Notes: generated from the letters alone by a model not told the origin. Shown: positions 7,728 to 17,430, counted from the stretch's first letter. The stretch is 64,000 nt of DNA from Beggiatoa alba B18LD (GCF_000245015.1 NZ_JH600070.1:3019152-3083151); one strand, 5' to 3'. Program-made: numbers and translations.

Positions 7728-8594
7728 TTAGAAAAGTAATTTAAAGAGCCATACCAATGCAGAACCAAGAATAGGCACTAATAGCCAGCGTTGCCCTTCC
7801 CGTAACCAACAGACAATTTTTTGACGTAAGCCGACAATATAACGCAAGGTCAAAAACGGTTTTTTGTTAAAATCTTTCCCCCAAACCTTTAATTTATTTT
7901 CAATTTCTTCGCCTGCCCGTTCTCCGTTTTCTATCCGTTGTATGACAAATTGTAAAAAATCATAAGCATGAGGATGTTTATAAACAGCTTCACGAATAAT
8001 GCTTTGTTCATGACGAACAATATCAGGATGACGTTGTAACTCCGCTTCAATATCCACTTGTGATAAAAGCGGTAAAACTAAGGGTTTCAATTCCAATACA
8101 GACGCATTTTTAGGTGATTTATCAATAAAAATGGTGTAGCGGTCTAAAGGTTGTTCACTCACACCAACAACAGCATAGTTTCTATTATTTTTCAAACTAT
8201 TCAGACTGCTAAGAAATCGCTGATTATATAAAGGGTCTATCAGTTCATTATCAAAAATTGCCTGCATAGCCTCGATAAAAAGCCATTTTTGTACAGAAAT
8301 TGCCTCCAATCTCTCCACCAATTGCGCAAAATCTTGCGGTTTTTCCCCGCGTTGTTCTTTGGGTAACTGCTGCCAAATATCTATTAAAAAACCATTAAAA
8401 TCATTTCGATAAGCTTTAAGGCTAACTTTGATAATTAAAAACTTATCGTTTGGACTTATTTCTTGAATATCGGACAAAGTACGAGAACCATCTGCTATAG
8501 ACGGCGTAACTAAATTAATTGCTTCCCCTTTTTCCAAACGCTGATATAAACCTGCGGTAAAGGTTGGGCGCATTGCGTGACTAAAATCAGGCAT
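7728..8594 (-). CDS. Degenerate AAA-like protein lacking Walker A, C-terminal membrane anchor
   Basis: A protein of 288 residues if started at the internal Met (MPDFSHAMRPTF); 20 more hydrophobic residues precede it in frame to 8654. It looks like an AAA-like/STAND ATPase core that has lost its P-loop: INLVTPSIADGSRTL stands where such proteins have INLVG.RG.GKS, so the Gly-Lys-Ser is gone. Later blocks (KWLFIEAMQAIFDNE, then NNRNYAVVGVSE) resemble Walker B and sensor 1 strands. The last 20 residues (LLVPILGSALVWLFKLLF) form a membrane helix. It precedes the intact membrane ATPase by 19 bp, so the two may form a complex of an active and an inactive subunit. Family assignment is by pattern only. 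Confidence 0.55.
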   Translation of the reverse strand: MPDFSHAMRPTFTAGLYQRLEKGEAINLVTPSIADGSRTLSDIQEISPNDKFLIIKVSLKAYRNDFNGFLIDIWQQLPKEQRGEKPQDFAQLVERLEAISVQKWLFIEAMQAIFDNELIDPLYNQRFLSSLNSLKNNRNYAVVGVSEQPLDRYTIFIDKSPKNASVLELKPLVLPLLSQVDIEAELQRHPDIVRHEQSIIREAVYKHPHAYDFLQFVIQRIENGERAGEEIENKLKVWGKDFNKKPFLTLRYIVGLRQKIVCWLREGQRWLLVPILGSALVWLFKLLF

Positions 8595-8785
8595 GATAAT
8601 TTTCCATCGCTTAAAAATTATGCTGATTATCCAATGAGTAAAAACCGAATACAATGGAAAAACCGATAAAATACAAGAAACCCCACTTATTTGATAACGC
8701 CTTATTTCCTGTCACAATACCGCTAACATAAGCCAGAATAGGCTTTACTCTTCAATAAACAATCAAAAAACGAGGAACTATAACT

Positions 8786-10153
8786 ATGTCAGTTTTCCGT
8801 GCCTATGATGTGCGTGGTATTGTCGGCGATGATTTAACCGTTGAATTAGTAGAAAAAATTGGCAAGGCTATCGGCACAAAAGCCGTACAAAAAGGCATCA
8901 AACAAGTCGTGATTGCCCGCGATGGGCGTTTATCAGGCGAACAACTGCAAAACGCACTCGCACAAGGGATTATCAGCACGGGGCGCGATGTGATTAACGT
9001 CGGACGTGTTCCAACACCTGTTTTATACTTCACCACGTATCATTTACAAACAGGCACAGGCGTGATGGTAACAGGTAGTCATAATCCACCTGAATACAAT
9101 GGTTTAAAAATCATGTTGGACGGAGAAACTTTGTCAGGCGGGAGTATTCAAAGCTTACGTGAACGGGTTGAAAATGGCGATTTTATTCAGCAAGCACAAG
9201 GCTCAATTTCTCAGTTTGCAATTGAAGATATTTATATTCAACGTATTGTTAATGACGTGACGTTAAAGCGACCGTTTAAAGTTGTCGTTGACAGTGGTAA
9301 CGGCGTTGCGGGTGAAATCGCGCCAAAATTATTACGCGCTTTAGGTTGTGAAGTGATTGAATTATTTTGTGAAATTGATGGTAATTTCCCGAATCACCAT
9401 CCTGACCCGAGCTTACCCGAAAATTTACAGGATTTAATCAAGGCAGTAAAAACCCATCAAGCGGATATCGGACTGGCATTTGATGGCGATGCAGACCGCT
9501 TAGGTGTGGTCGATGTCAACGGGCAAATTGTGTTCCCCGACCGTCAAATGATGCTGTATGCGATGGATGTTTTAAAACGTAATCAAGGGGCTAAAATTAT
9601 TTATGACGTGAAATGTAGCCGTCATTTAAGCCGTGTGATTCGGGAGCATGGAGGCGAGCCTGTGATGTGGAAAACAGGACATTCTTTAATTAAATCTAAG
9701 TTAAAAGAAACGGGTTCACCACTCGCGGGGGAAATGAGCGGACATATTTTCTTTAAAGAGCGTTGGTATGGTTTTGATGATGCGATTTATACGGCTGCAC
9801 GTTTATTGGAAATTTTGGCAAGCGACCCCCGCACACCGACAGCCGTTTTAAGCGCGTTACCCAATGCCGTGAGTACACCAGAGCTAAAATTAGAGTTGGC
9901 GCATTATGGCGAACATTTTCAATTGATGGAAAAAGTTAGTCAGACATTTCATTTTGAAGGCGCGGAAGTGTCAACGATTGACGGTGTTCGAGCCGATTTT
10001 AAAGATGGTTGGGGGTTAGTGCGTTCTTCAAATACAACTCCTTGTTTAGTCATTCGTTTTGAGGCGGATACACAAGAGGCGTTAGAGAAAATTCAAGCGG
10101 ATTTCCGTCGCCAATTTATGGCAATTGATAGCAATTTGAAATTGCCGTTTTAA
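8786..10153 (+). CDS. Phosphomannomutase/phosphoglucomutase
   Basis: An alpha-D-phosphohexomutase of 455 residues that interconverts mannose-6-P/mannose-1-P and glucose-6-P/glucose-1-P, feeding GDP-mannose and UDP-glucose synthesis for surface polysaccharides. The four family loops are all present: phosphoserine loop TGSHNPPEYNG near residue 98, metal loop DGDADRLG near 235, sugar loop GEMSGHIFF near 315 and phosphate loop RSSNTTPCLVIRFE near 415. Length matches Pseudomonas AlgC-type enzymes. The start Met is 8 bp after GAGGAA, a good ribosome site. It is transcribed away from the accessory genes on its left. Confidence 0.93.
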   Translation: MSVFRAYDVRGIVGDDLTVELVEKIGKAIGTKAVQKGIKQVVIARDGRLSGEQLQNALAQGIISTGRDVINVGRVPTPVLYFTTYHLQTGTGVMVTGSHNPPEYNGLKIMLDGETLSGGSIQSLRERVENGDFIQQAQGSISQFAIEDIYIQRIVNDVTLKRPFKVVVDSGNGVAGEIAPKLLRALGCEVIELFCEIDGNFPNHHPDPSLPENLQDLIKAVKTHQADIGLAFDGDADRLGVVDVNGQIVFPDRQMMLYAMDVLKRNQGAKIIYDVKCSRHLSRVIREHGGEPVMWKTGHSLIKSKLKETGSPLAGEMSGHIFFKERWYGFDDAIYTAARLLEILASDPRTPTAVLSALPNAVSTPELKLELAHYGEHFQLMEKVSQTFHFEGAEVSTIDGVRADFKDGWGLVRSSNTTPCLVIRFEADTQEALEKIQADFRRQFMAIDSNLKLPF

Positions 10154-10210
10154 AGCGGGTTTTATTGATTATTTTAACTGCTTTTACTTTGTATTATTGG
10201 GGAAAATATC

Positions 10211-10771
10211 ATGATACCTTTACACAATACAGAAGAGCGTTATGGCAGTGTGGCAATGTTTTTTCATTGGGTGATTATGTTGTTATTCCTTATCTTAGTG
10301 GTTTTAGGCTTAACCATGACGAATATGGAAGACAGTGCGGAAAAGTGGCAGTTGTACAGTTTGCATAAGTCTTTTGGGCTGACATTGGCTTTATTAGTAG
10401 TTTTGCGGATTTTTTGGCGGTTTACCAATCCTGTGCCGTTGTTGCCTGAGACGTTAAAAGCGTATGAAAAGTTTTTAGCCCATGCGGTGCATATTGGTTT
10501 ATATGGCATCATGCTGATTATGCCGATTTCGGGCGTTATTGATTCTTATGCGGGTGGTTATAAAATGGACTTTTTTGGTCTTGGTTTGTTACCGAAAGCG
10601 GAGAAGCGGAGCGAATGGGGTGAATCTGTCGCGTTAATGGTGCATGTCTATGGTTCTTACCTGTTTTATGGTTTGTTTTTTCTGCATATTGCAGGGGTTA
10701 TTAAGCATCATTTTATTTTAAAAGATAATACCTTAAGGAGAATGTTGCCTGTTTCGCTCAAGAAATCTTAA
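10211..10771 (+). CDS. Cytochrome b561
   Basis: A 186-residue di-heme membrane cytochrome with four predicted helices. The candidate heme-ligand histidines sit in FFHWVIM (helix 1), LHKSFG (helix 2), HAVHIGLYG (helix 3) and LHIAGVIKHHF (helix 4), in the usual arrangement of the bacterial cytochrome b561 family. E. coli CybB of this family has been shown to oxidise superoxide and pass the electron to ubiquinone. That link matters here because the next gene, 80 bp downstream on the same strand, encodes periplasmic Cu,Zn superoxide dismutase. The same-direction pair suggests a joint superoxide defence, though no shared promoter can be proven. Confidence 0.9.
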   Translation: MIPLHNTEERYGSVAMFFHWVIMLLFLILVVLGLTMTNMEDSAEKWQLYSLHKSFGLTLALLVVLRIFWRFTNPVPLLPETLKAYEKFLAHAVHIGLYGIMLIMPISGVIDSYAGGYKMDFFGLGLLPKAEKRSEWGESVALMVHVYGSYLFYGLFFLHIAGVIKHHFILKDNTLRRMLPVSLKKS

Positions 10772-10851
10772 TGATAGTTTGCTCTTGAAATTTAAGGATA
10801 GTTTATCAATTAAAGGATAGTCTTTAATTTTTTATCAATCACAAGGAGTCT

Positions 10852-11388
10852 ATGATGCAAAAATCATTAAAAAACGCATTGTTATTGGTGGGTTTAGGTT
10901 TAGGGTCAGTTGCTTATGCAGATGAAGGCTTAAGCATTACAATGAATTTGATTTCTGAAACGGGTATCGGTGAAGAAGTCGGCACGATTAGCGCGACTGA
11001 CAGCGAATATGGTTTATTACTCACACCAAATTTAAAAAATTTAACCACTGGGGTGCATGGTTTCCATGTGCATGAAAAACCTGATTGTAATGCAGGGGAA
11101 AAAGACGGCAAAGCGGTTGCAGGGTTAGCAGCTGGCGGACATTTTGACCCTGAAAAAACCGCAAAACATATGGGTCCTTATGACAAAACAGGGCATTTAG
11201 GCGATTTACCGCCGTTGATTGTGGGGAAAGATGGCACAGCAACTACGCCTATTTTAGCTCCGCGTTTAAAAGTGGCGGATTTAAAAGGTCATTCTTTAAT
11301 GGTGCATGTGGGTGGAGATAATTTTTCGGATAATCCTGCGGCGTTAGGCGGTGGTGGTGCACGGATGGCGTGCGGGGTTGTGAAGTAA
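10852..11388 (+). CDS. sodC: Periplasmic Cu,Zn superoxide dismutase
   Basis: A 178-residue precursor that dismutates superoxide to oxygen and peroxide in the periplasm. A signal peptide is plain (KKs-type start, hydrophobic [14 protein letters not shown], cut before DEG). Copper/zinc ligands are visible: [11 protein letters not shown], then [12 protein letters not shown] and [15 protein letters not shown], and the late [11 protein letters not shown]. The second conserved cysteine is in RMACGVV, giving the intrasubunit disulfide. ATG ATG follows AAGGAG by 4-7 bases. It ends just before a strong inverted repeat. Confidence 0.95.
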   Translation: MMQKSLKNALLLVGLGLGSVAYADEGLSITMNLISETGIGEEVGTISATDSEYGLLLTPNLKNLTTGVHGFHVHEKPDCNAGEKDGKAVAGLAAGGHFDPEKTAKHMGPYDKTGHLGDLPPLIVGKDGTATTPILAPRLKVADLKGHSLMVHVGGDNFSDNPAALGGGGARMACGVVK

Positions 11389-11403
11389 GGTAGAATTTTT
11401 TCG

Positions 11404-11439
11404 CAACTGGCAATCAAGGTAATGGGGGATTGCCAGTTG
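11404..11439. terminator. Bidirectional hairpin between sodC and rnr
   Basis: Perfect 12-bp inverted repeat CAACTGGCAATC / GATTGCCAGTTG with a 12-base loop, lying between two convergent genes. It is followed by a modest T-rich stretch on the plus side, so a shared transcription terminator is likely. Confidence 0.75.
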
Positions 11440-11450
11440 TGGTGTGTGTT

Positions 11451-13655
11451 TTAATTGACTAATTCAAAATCAATTTTGCGGTCGTTTAAGTCCACACGCA
11501 TCACCCGCACTTTTAAGCGGTCAGATAAACGGTAAACTGTGCCTGTGCGTTCTCCACGCAGTCGTTGTCCTGCTAGGTCATAGTGGTAGTAGTCATTGCG
11601 TAAAGCGGTAACGTGTACTAATCCCTCTACATAAATGCCTTCTAGTTCAACGAATAGCCCAAATGAGGTAACAGCCGTGACTAAGCCCTCATAAACATCA
11701 CCCACTTTGTTGCGCATGTATTCGCATTTTAACCAGCTGACTACGTCGCGGGTAGCTTCATCAGCACGTCGTTCGGTCATCGAGCATAATTCGCCCAGTC
11801 TTTCTAATTCCCCTTGATTGTAAAAAAACTTTTTCGGATCTTGTTTTTTTAACAGGTGTTTTAACGCGCGGTGAATTAAAAGGTCTGGATAGCGTCGAAT
11901 CGGTGACGTGAAATGGGTATAGCTAGGATAAGCAAGCCCGAAATGTCCTTTATTTTCAGGGCTATAAACTGCCATACGTAGGCTACGCAGGAGTACGGTT
12001 TGAATCAGGCGAACATCAGGGCGGTCTTTTATTTTTTCCGTGAGTTTGGCGTAATCTAACGCGCTAGGCATATCTTTACCGCCTAAACGTAGCCCCAATG
12101 TCCCTAAAAAGCTGTGTAAATCTTTGAGCTTATCAGGCGTTGGTCCTTCGTGGTTGCGATACAAGGCAGGCATTTCGTGTTGTTCTAACCATTCTGCTGT
12201 TGCAACATTTGCCGCAAGCATCATTTCTTCAATTAAGCGATGGGCATCATTGCGGGTAACTGCCACAATTTTTTCAATTTTTTTGTGGTCGTCGAATAGA
12301 ATTTTTGTTTCTACGGTTTCAAACTCTATCGCGCCCCGTTTTTGTCGCCGTTTGAGTAAAATTTGATAGAGCTTATGTAGGTTTTGTAGATAGGGTAACA
12401 GTTCAGGGTAGCGAAATTCGTTAGTTTCACCCGTTAACACTTTGCCCACTTCAGTATAGGTTAAGCGGGCGTGTGAGCAGATAACACCTTCATAAAAGCG
12501 CGTGCGGCGGGTGCGTCCGTACATATCAATGTAGAGTTCGCAGACCATGCTTAAGCGGTCAACTTGCGGTTTTAGCGAGCAAAGCCCATTCGATAAAATT
12601 TCGGGCAACATGGGCACAACTCGATTGGGAAAATAAACGGAGTTGCCCCGTTGTTGGGCTTCTGCATCCAGTGCGGTGTTGGGTTTGACATAAGCTGCTA
12701 CGTCAGCAATAGCGACTAGTAACCGCCAACCTTTGCCACGCGGTTCGCAGTAAACGGCATCGTCAAAATCTTTTGCGTCTTCGCCGTCTATGGTTACAAA
12801 GGGTAAAGCGCGAAAATCTTCTCGTTCTTTAATCGCAGCAGCGGGCACTTTTTCTTTCAGTGGTTTGATTTCTGCTAAAACGTCATCATTCCATTCATAC
12901 GGTAGGCTGTAAGAACGAATGGCGATATCAATCTCCAGACCAGGGGCTTCATTTTTTCCAATAATTTCAGTAATCTGCCCAATTGGTGGATGGTGTTTGC
13001 TGGGTTGTTCGATGATTTTAACAACGACAATTTGTCCCTCTTCGGCGTTATTTTCGTCGGCAGGCGGGATTAAAATGTCGTGGGTAATTCGGCGATTTTT
13101 TGAGGCGACAAAGGCAAGTCCTTTTTGACGGAAAAAATGTCCGACAATTTCTTGCGTGTTGCGTTCTAAGACTTCAACGAGAATACCTTCACGCTTACCC
13201 CGTTGATTAATCCCGCCAATGCTCACCATTGCTCTATCGCCGTGGAATAGGGTACGCATTTGTTTAGGCGGTAAAAATAAATCTTCTCCGCCTGTATCAG
13301 GAATTAAAAAGCCTGCGCCGTCTGCGTTTGCGGAAACTCGCCCGCAAATTAAATCCATTTTTTTCGCTAATCCGTAACCATCTCGACGATTGCGGATAAT
13401 TTGCCCGTCGCGTTCCATCGCACGTAAACGACGGCGTAAGGCTTCTAATTTAATTTCATCATGGGTGATTTTTAAGTATTCAGCAATTGCTTGAAAATTA
13501 AGCGGCTGCCCTGCATCTGCAAGATACGCCATGATAAATTCACGGCTGGCGATGGGGTCTTGATATTTCTGTTTTTCGCGTTCTGCGTAGGGGTCTGATT
13601 TGGGCATATCTGCCGTTTTACGCGGGTTTTTCTTTTTACGACGTTGCATTGACAA
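11451..13655 (-). CDS. rnr: Ribonuclease R
   Basis: A 3'-5' exoribonuclease of 734 residues that degrades structured RNA. Domain order is N-terminal winged helix (AYLADAGQPLNFQAIAEYL), cold-shock domains, the RNB catalytic domain and a C-terminal S1 domain (VGDVYEGLVTAVTSFGLFVE). The RNB signature ITIDGEDAKDFDDAVYC-type aspartates appear as TIDGEDAKDFDDA near residue 290, and the family block HFTSPIRRYPDLLIHR is present near residue 580. The Lys-rich tail typical of E. coli RNase R is short here. A tRNA-Leu gene lies just upstream on the opposite strand. Confidence 0.95.
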   Translation of the reverse strand: MSMQRRKKKNPRKTADMPKSDPYAEREKQKYQDPIASREFIMAYLADAGQPLNFQAIAEYLKITHDEIKLEALRRRLRAMERDGQIIRNRRDGYGLAKKMDLICGRVSANADGAGFLIPDTGGEDLFLPPKQMRTLFHGDRAMVSIGGINQRGKREGILVEVLERNTQEIVGHFFRQKGLAFVASKNRRITHDILIPPADENNAEEGQIVVVKIIEQPSKHHPPIGQITEIIGKNEAPGLEIDIAIRSYSLPYEWNDDVLAEIKPLKEKVPAAAIKEREDFRALPFVTIDGEDAKDFDDAVYCEPRGKGWRLLVAIADVAAYVKPNTALDAEAQQRGNSVYFPNRVVPMLPEILSNGLCSLKPQVDRLSMVCELYIDMYGRTRRTRFYEGVICSHARLTYTEVGKVLTGETNEFRYPELLPYLQNLHKLYQILLKRRQKRGAIEFETVETKILFDDHKKIEKIVAVTRNDAHRLIEEMMLAANVATAEWLEQHEMPALYRNHEGPTPDKLKDLHSFLGTLGLRLGGKDMPSALDYAKLTEKIKDRPDVRLIQTVLLRSLRMAVYSPENKGHFGLAYPSYTHFTSPIRRYPDLLIHRALKHLLKKQDPKKFFYNQGELERLGELCSMTERRADEATRDVVSWLKCEYMRNKVGDVYEGLVTAVTSFGLFVELEGIYVEGLVHVTALRNDYYHYDLAGQRLRGERTGTVYRLSDRLKVRVMRVDLNDRKIDFELVN

Positions 13656-13698
13656 AACTTTTCTCTCTTTGTATTATGTTCGCTTCATTCTTGCACCT

Positions 13699-13785
13699 GC
13701 CGAGGTGGCGGAATTGGTAGACGCGCTGGTTTCAGGTATCAGTGGTGGCAACACCGTGAAGGTTCAAGTCCTTTTCTCGGCACCA
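13699..13785 (+). tRNA. tRNA-Leu (anticodon CAG)
   Basis: An 87-nt class II tRNA. Acceptor GCCGAGG pairs with TCTCGGC (one G·U), the D-arm GCGGAATTGGTAGACGCGC matches bacterial tRNA-Leu, the anticodon stem CTGGT/ATCAG encloses loop TTCAGGT, a long variable arm (TGGTGGCAACACC) is present and the T-loop is TTCAAGT. CCA is encoded. Confidence 0.96.
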
Positions 13786-13886
13786 ACTTCTTGATAATTT
13801 CCCCTTTTCCCTTCTTCACTGTCTTCCCTTTTCTTTTTCTATTGTCTTTCGCGAACGTTATTTTTGTATAGGGGTCGTGTTGCAAT

Positions 13887-13912
13887 AGGAAGCACAACTG
13901 CTTGTACTTCCT
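13887..13912. terminator. Hairpin downstream of gspD
   Basis: AGGAAGCACAA / TTGTACTTCCT forms an 11-bp stem (one G·U in RNA) with a 4-base loop, 17 bp past the gspD stop. There is no U-tract after it, so termination would be weak or factor-assisted. Confidence 0.45.
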
Positions 13913-13928
13913 ACGCAGTGATTAACGC

Positions 13929-16133
13929 TTATGGGGTTGCGTTTGTGGTTTTCTTAGCAGGCACATATTTTCGCCCATCTTCGAGTAAAGCATCATAATC
14001 GCTGGTTAATAACTCTTCTACTCGTTGCATTCTTAAACGGAAGTTCTGCACTATCACACTGTTATCTAAATCAGGGTTAACCACTTCGGGCACAATAATT
14101 AGAACTAATTCAGTCCGAATTTCATTATCATCACGAGATGAAAATAAGGTTTCGCCGACTAAAGGAATTTTACTCACACCAGGAATTTCTTGGCGGTTAT
14201 TTGTGTTCTTAGTTTGAATTAAACCGCCTAATACAATAGGGGTTCTATCCCGCACTGCAACTACTGTTTCTAATTTACGTTGGTCGAAGGATTGTAGTTT
14301 TTGCGAGGTACGTTCTGCACCAAGTTGGGTTAATTCTTGAGACAGTTTTAAATTAACGATGCCATCTTCACTGATACGAGGCGTTACCTTTAAAGTAATC
14401 CCTGTATCACGATATTGTATGGATTGGATATCACTTTGTCCTGAAACAGTAGCACGAGAAACATCGCCTAAATAGGGTTCATTACTGCCGACATTAAATG
14501 TAGCATCTTCATTATCCCGAATGAGGATAGATGGACGGGATAAGAGACTCACTTTATTCGTTGATGCGACAAGGTTGAGCATGGCGAAAATATCGCCTGA
14601 TAGCAAGTTAACGCTAAAACCAGTGAATGAGCCGATTTTAGTGTTACTACTTAAATCTGCACCTGGTAAACCAGCTGTTGTTTGTCCCGTATTATATCCA
14701 TAAGAACTATCATGTTTTCCAAATAATCCACGCCAGTCAATTCCAAATTGGCTCTCTTCAGTCAAGGTGACTTCAGCAATGACCACATTCACCATCACTT
14801 CTTTAGCGACACGGTCTAATTGGGCGATTGTGGTTAGGAGTTGTTTATAATCGCGGGGAGTTGCCCGCACAATTAAACTATTGGTTTTTTCATCCGCAAC
14901 CAAGTTTACTTTTAACTTAGCAGAAACCGCTAAAGTGCTACTAACAGGACCTGTGGATTTTGGTTCGGGGGTTGCTGTAGGCTGTTGTTGATTTTGTTGA
15001 TTCGCCTGTTGTGGTGGAATGGTTGCGACAGGGGGTAAATCTTCATCATTACGTTTTGTGGTTTGGTCTTTATTTTTTGCATCTTCGCTCTTAAAGACTT
15101 CCGCCAACGTCGTCGCTAACTCTTTCGCTTCTAAGTTTTTAACTCGATAGATAAAAACTTGCTCCGCGCTGTCTTCGCTTCGCTCGTCTAATACTTCAAT
15201 CCATGAGGCAACTTCCGTAAATGAACCTTGTGGCGGTGCAATGACTAAAACCGAATTAATTCTTGCTAATGCAATGACTTGATAAGCAGGTGCATTGCCA
15301 GAAATTGCTTGTAAAATTTTTTGTAATTCCGCTTGTACTTCTTCTGCTTTTGAATTTGTGAGTCTAAATAAACGCATTCCCCGATGTTGGAAAGGGTCAG
15401 CGTCGATGACTTCTAATAAGCTGTTAATTCGCTCTAAACGGTCAGGCGAGGCAATAATGCCCATCACGTTTAGGCTCGGTAAGCTAATAATCCGCCCTTG
15501 CGGTTGAACTAACGGCGTGAGTGCGGCTAGTGCAGCATCGGCGGTGATATAGCGTAAAGGGGTGATTTGCATGGCTTCGGATGCGTCACTACGGGCTAAA
15601 CCTGAAGCATCACCAATACTGGAGGGTAATCCTGTATTTTGTCCTGTTTTCTTGAGATGATAAATGCCGCCTTTTTTCTCCATGCTGATGCCTGCATCCG
15701 TGAGCAATAATTGCATCAGTGGCCATAAATCTGCTTTACGTAAGGGTTTTTCTCTTGGGGTGCGAATGGTGACTTTATCACCAATCGTGGGGTCTATTAC
15801 CATACTAACCCCCAACTCGTCCGAAATAACTTCAATAACTTGACGTAATTCTGCTTGTTCGAAATTCAGCTCAAACGTACCCGCACCGCTACTATCACCC
15901 GTGCTAGGGCTTTTACTGGATAGCGTGGAAACATTAGGGAGTTGACCCACATGATTAATCTCTTTTAAAACAGCAGGAGGCGTTTGAGGCAACTCAGCAA
16001 TGGTCGGATTATCCCCATAAGTGGGTAATTGAGTCGTTGCTAACTCCATCGCCCCCATAGAAGGGCGTTCAGGCTGAGTACCACATGACACGACAAGGCT
16101 GGCACAACAGAGGATAAGACTGGTTTTTTTCAT
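13929..16133 (-). CDS. gspD: Type II secretion secretin GspD
   Basis: Outer-membrane secretin of the type II secretion system. It starts with a lipoprotein signal (MKKTSLILCCASLVVSCG) whose lipobox Cys follows VVS; the frame extends five codons further to 16148. N0 (ELNFEQAELRQVIEVIS), N1 and N2/N3 ring domains follow, including LVADEKTNSLIVRATPRDY. The secretin core near the C-terminus includes VNVVIAEVTLTEESQFGIDW and the conserved stretch RDRTPIVLGGLIQ. A Gln/Pro-rich linker splits the N-domains. It is the last gene of a gspM-E-F-D run. The pseudopilin genes (gspG-K) and gspC/L are not in the window. Confidence 0.92.
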   Translation of the reverse strand: MKKTSLILCCASLVVSCGTQPERPSMGAMELATTQLPTYGDNPTIAELPQTPPAVLKEINHVGQLPNVSTLSSKSPSTGDSSGAGTFELNFEQAELRQVIEVISDELGVSMVIDPTIGDKVTIRTPREKPLRKADLWPLMQLLLTDAGISMEKKGGIYHLKKTGQNTGLPSSIGDASGLARSDASEAMQITPLRYITADAALAALTPLVQPQGRIISLPSLNVMGIIASPDRLERINSLLEVIDADPFQHRGMRLFRLTNSKAEEVQAELQKILQAISGNAPAYQVIALARINSVLVIAPPQGSFTEVASWIEVLDERSEDSAEQVFIYRVKNLEAKELATTLAEVFKSEDAKNKDQTTKRNDEDLPPVATIPPQQANQQNQQQPTATPEPKSTGPVSSTLAVSAKLKVNLVADEKTNSLIVRATPRDYKQLLTTIAQLDRVAKEVMVNVVIAEVTLTEESQFGIDWRGLFGKHDSSYGYNTGQTTAGLPGADLSSNTKIGSFTGFSVNLLSGDIFAMLNLVASTNKVSLLSRPSILIRDNEDATFNVGSNEPYLGDVSRATVSGQSDIQSIQYRDTGITLKVTPRISEDGIVNLKLSQELTQLGAERTSQKLQSFDQRKLETVVAVRDRTPIVLGGLIQTKNTNNRQEIPGVSKIPLVGETLFSSRDDNEIRTELVLIIVPEVVNPDLDNSVIVQNFRLRMQRVEELLTSDYDALLEDGRKYVPAKKTTNATP

Positions 16134-16183
16134 CAAAATGGCAAACATGAAGGATGATTGAATAAAGTGATTAAATAGTTAAG

Positions 16184-17383
16184 TTACTGACTTAGTGAAG
16201 TAATACTGAAAATTGCTGACAACATAATAATGACAATTGTCCCGACAATAATCCCTAACACTAAAATCAAAATAGGTTCAACAGCCGCCACTAAACGCGC
16301 AGTTTGTTGTTTCACATTGGTATCAAAAGTTTCAGCTAAACGGTCTAAAATCAGTCCTGTGCGTCCTGACTCTTCTCCCACAATTACCAATTGTGCTAAT
16401 AAAACGGGAAATTTTCCCTCATTAACAAGGGCTTTCCCGAGACTTACCCCACTACGCACAGCTTCCTCCACCCGTTTTAAACTATCCGCAAGGACTTCAT
16501 TCGTCATCACCCCCCGCACGATGCTTAAGGCTTTTAACAGAGGAATTCCTGCACCAAGTAATGCACCTAACGTCCTAGAAAAACGAGAAGATTCTGCTTG
16601 CAACAATAAATTGCCTAAGATGGGAATCTGTAAAATAAATTGGTCACGTTGTAAACGTTTTTCAGGGGTCGTATCTAATTGTCGCCAACCGACCCATGCC
16701 AGCACAGGCACAAAAGGCAATGACCACCAATAAGTTTTTAACCATGTACTGGTTGCGAGTAAAAAAGCCGCAGAATCGGGGGTTTTTGTCCCCATATTTT
16801 TAAATAAATCCGCAAATTGCGGAATCACAAAAATCATTAATAAAATAACGCTTAATACCCCTGTGATTAATAAAATAACAGGGTAAATCATCGCAGATAT
16901 AACTGTTCGTTTGGCATCATCCGCTGCAGCGAGAAAATCGGCAACTTTTGGCAATAAATGTTCTAAAATCCCGCCTTCTTCCCCCGCATGTACCATATTG
17001 ATATACATCTTTGAAAAAACATCAGGATGGGCTTGCAAGGCATCGGCTAGGCTTTTACCTTCTTTAACATCGCGGTGTAAATCAGCAATCAATTGTTGTA
17101 CAACAGGTTTTTCATTTAACCCTTCTAATAAAACTAAGGCTTTATCTAAAGGAACACGTGCCTCTACTAATGTGCATAAGCCGTTTGTAAAATCGATTAA
17201 ATCTCGATTGGAGATTTTTCGCTGTCCAAACAAACTCCCGCTTTCACTGCTCAATTCAATTTTTAACGCGACAAGTTGCCGACTTTGCAAAGTCATGACA
17301 ATTTCTTGCTCGTTTTCTGCATTGAGTTTTCCTGTGTGAATATTTCCTTCATTGTCACAGGCTTGATAGGTGTAGGCGTGCAT
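16184..17383 (-). CDS. gspF: Type II secretion inner-membrane platform protein GspF
   Basis: A 399-residue polytopic platform protein that links the GspE ATPase to the pseudopilus in the inner membrane. Two T2SF cytoplasmic domains are recognisable (FTNGLCTLVEARVPLDKAL near residue 85, and FSRTLGALLGAGIPLLKAL near 270). Each ends in the typical GEEGG / GEESGR box (VHAGEEGGILEH, IVGEESGRTGLI). Three membrane helices are visible, the last at the very C-terminus (LILVLGIIVGTIVIIMLSAIF is its core). Type IV pilus PilC is the close alternative, excluded by the neighbouring gspD, gspE and gspM. Confidence 0.93.
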   Translation of the reverse strand: MHAYTYQACDNEGNIHTGKLNAENEQEIVMTLQSRQLVALKIELSSESGSLFGQRKISNRDLIDFTNGLCTLVEARVPLDKALVLLEGLNEKPVVQQLIADLHRDVKEGKSLADALQAHPDVFSKMYINMVHAGEEGGILEHLLPKVADFLAAADDAKRTVISAMIYPVILLITGVLSVILLMIFVIPQFADLFKNMGTKTPDSAAFLLATSTWLKTYWWSLPFVPVLAWVGWRQLDTTPEKRLQRDQFILQIPILGNLLLQAESSRFSRTLGALLGAGIPLLKALSIVRGVMTNEVLADSLKRVEEAVRSGVSLGKALVNEGKFPVLLAQLVIVGEESGRTGLILDRLAETFDTNVKQQTARLVAAVEPILILVLGIIVGTIVIIMLSAIFSITSLSQ

Positions 17384-17430
17384 TATGAGTGATAACTTAG
17401 TTTTAAATGCAAAAGTTCAATGTCAAATAA

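Noticed and set aside
10165..10368. Short plus-strand frame overlapping the start of cytochrome b561
   Set aside because: Different frame from a clear four-helix protein with its own start; no similarity.
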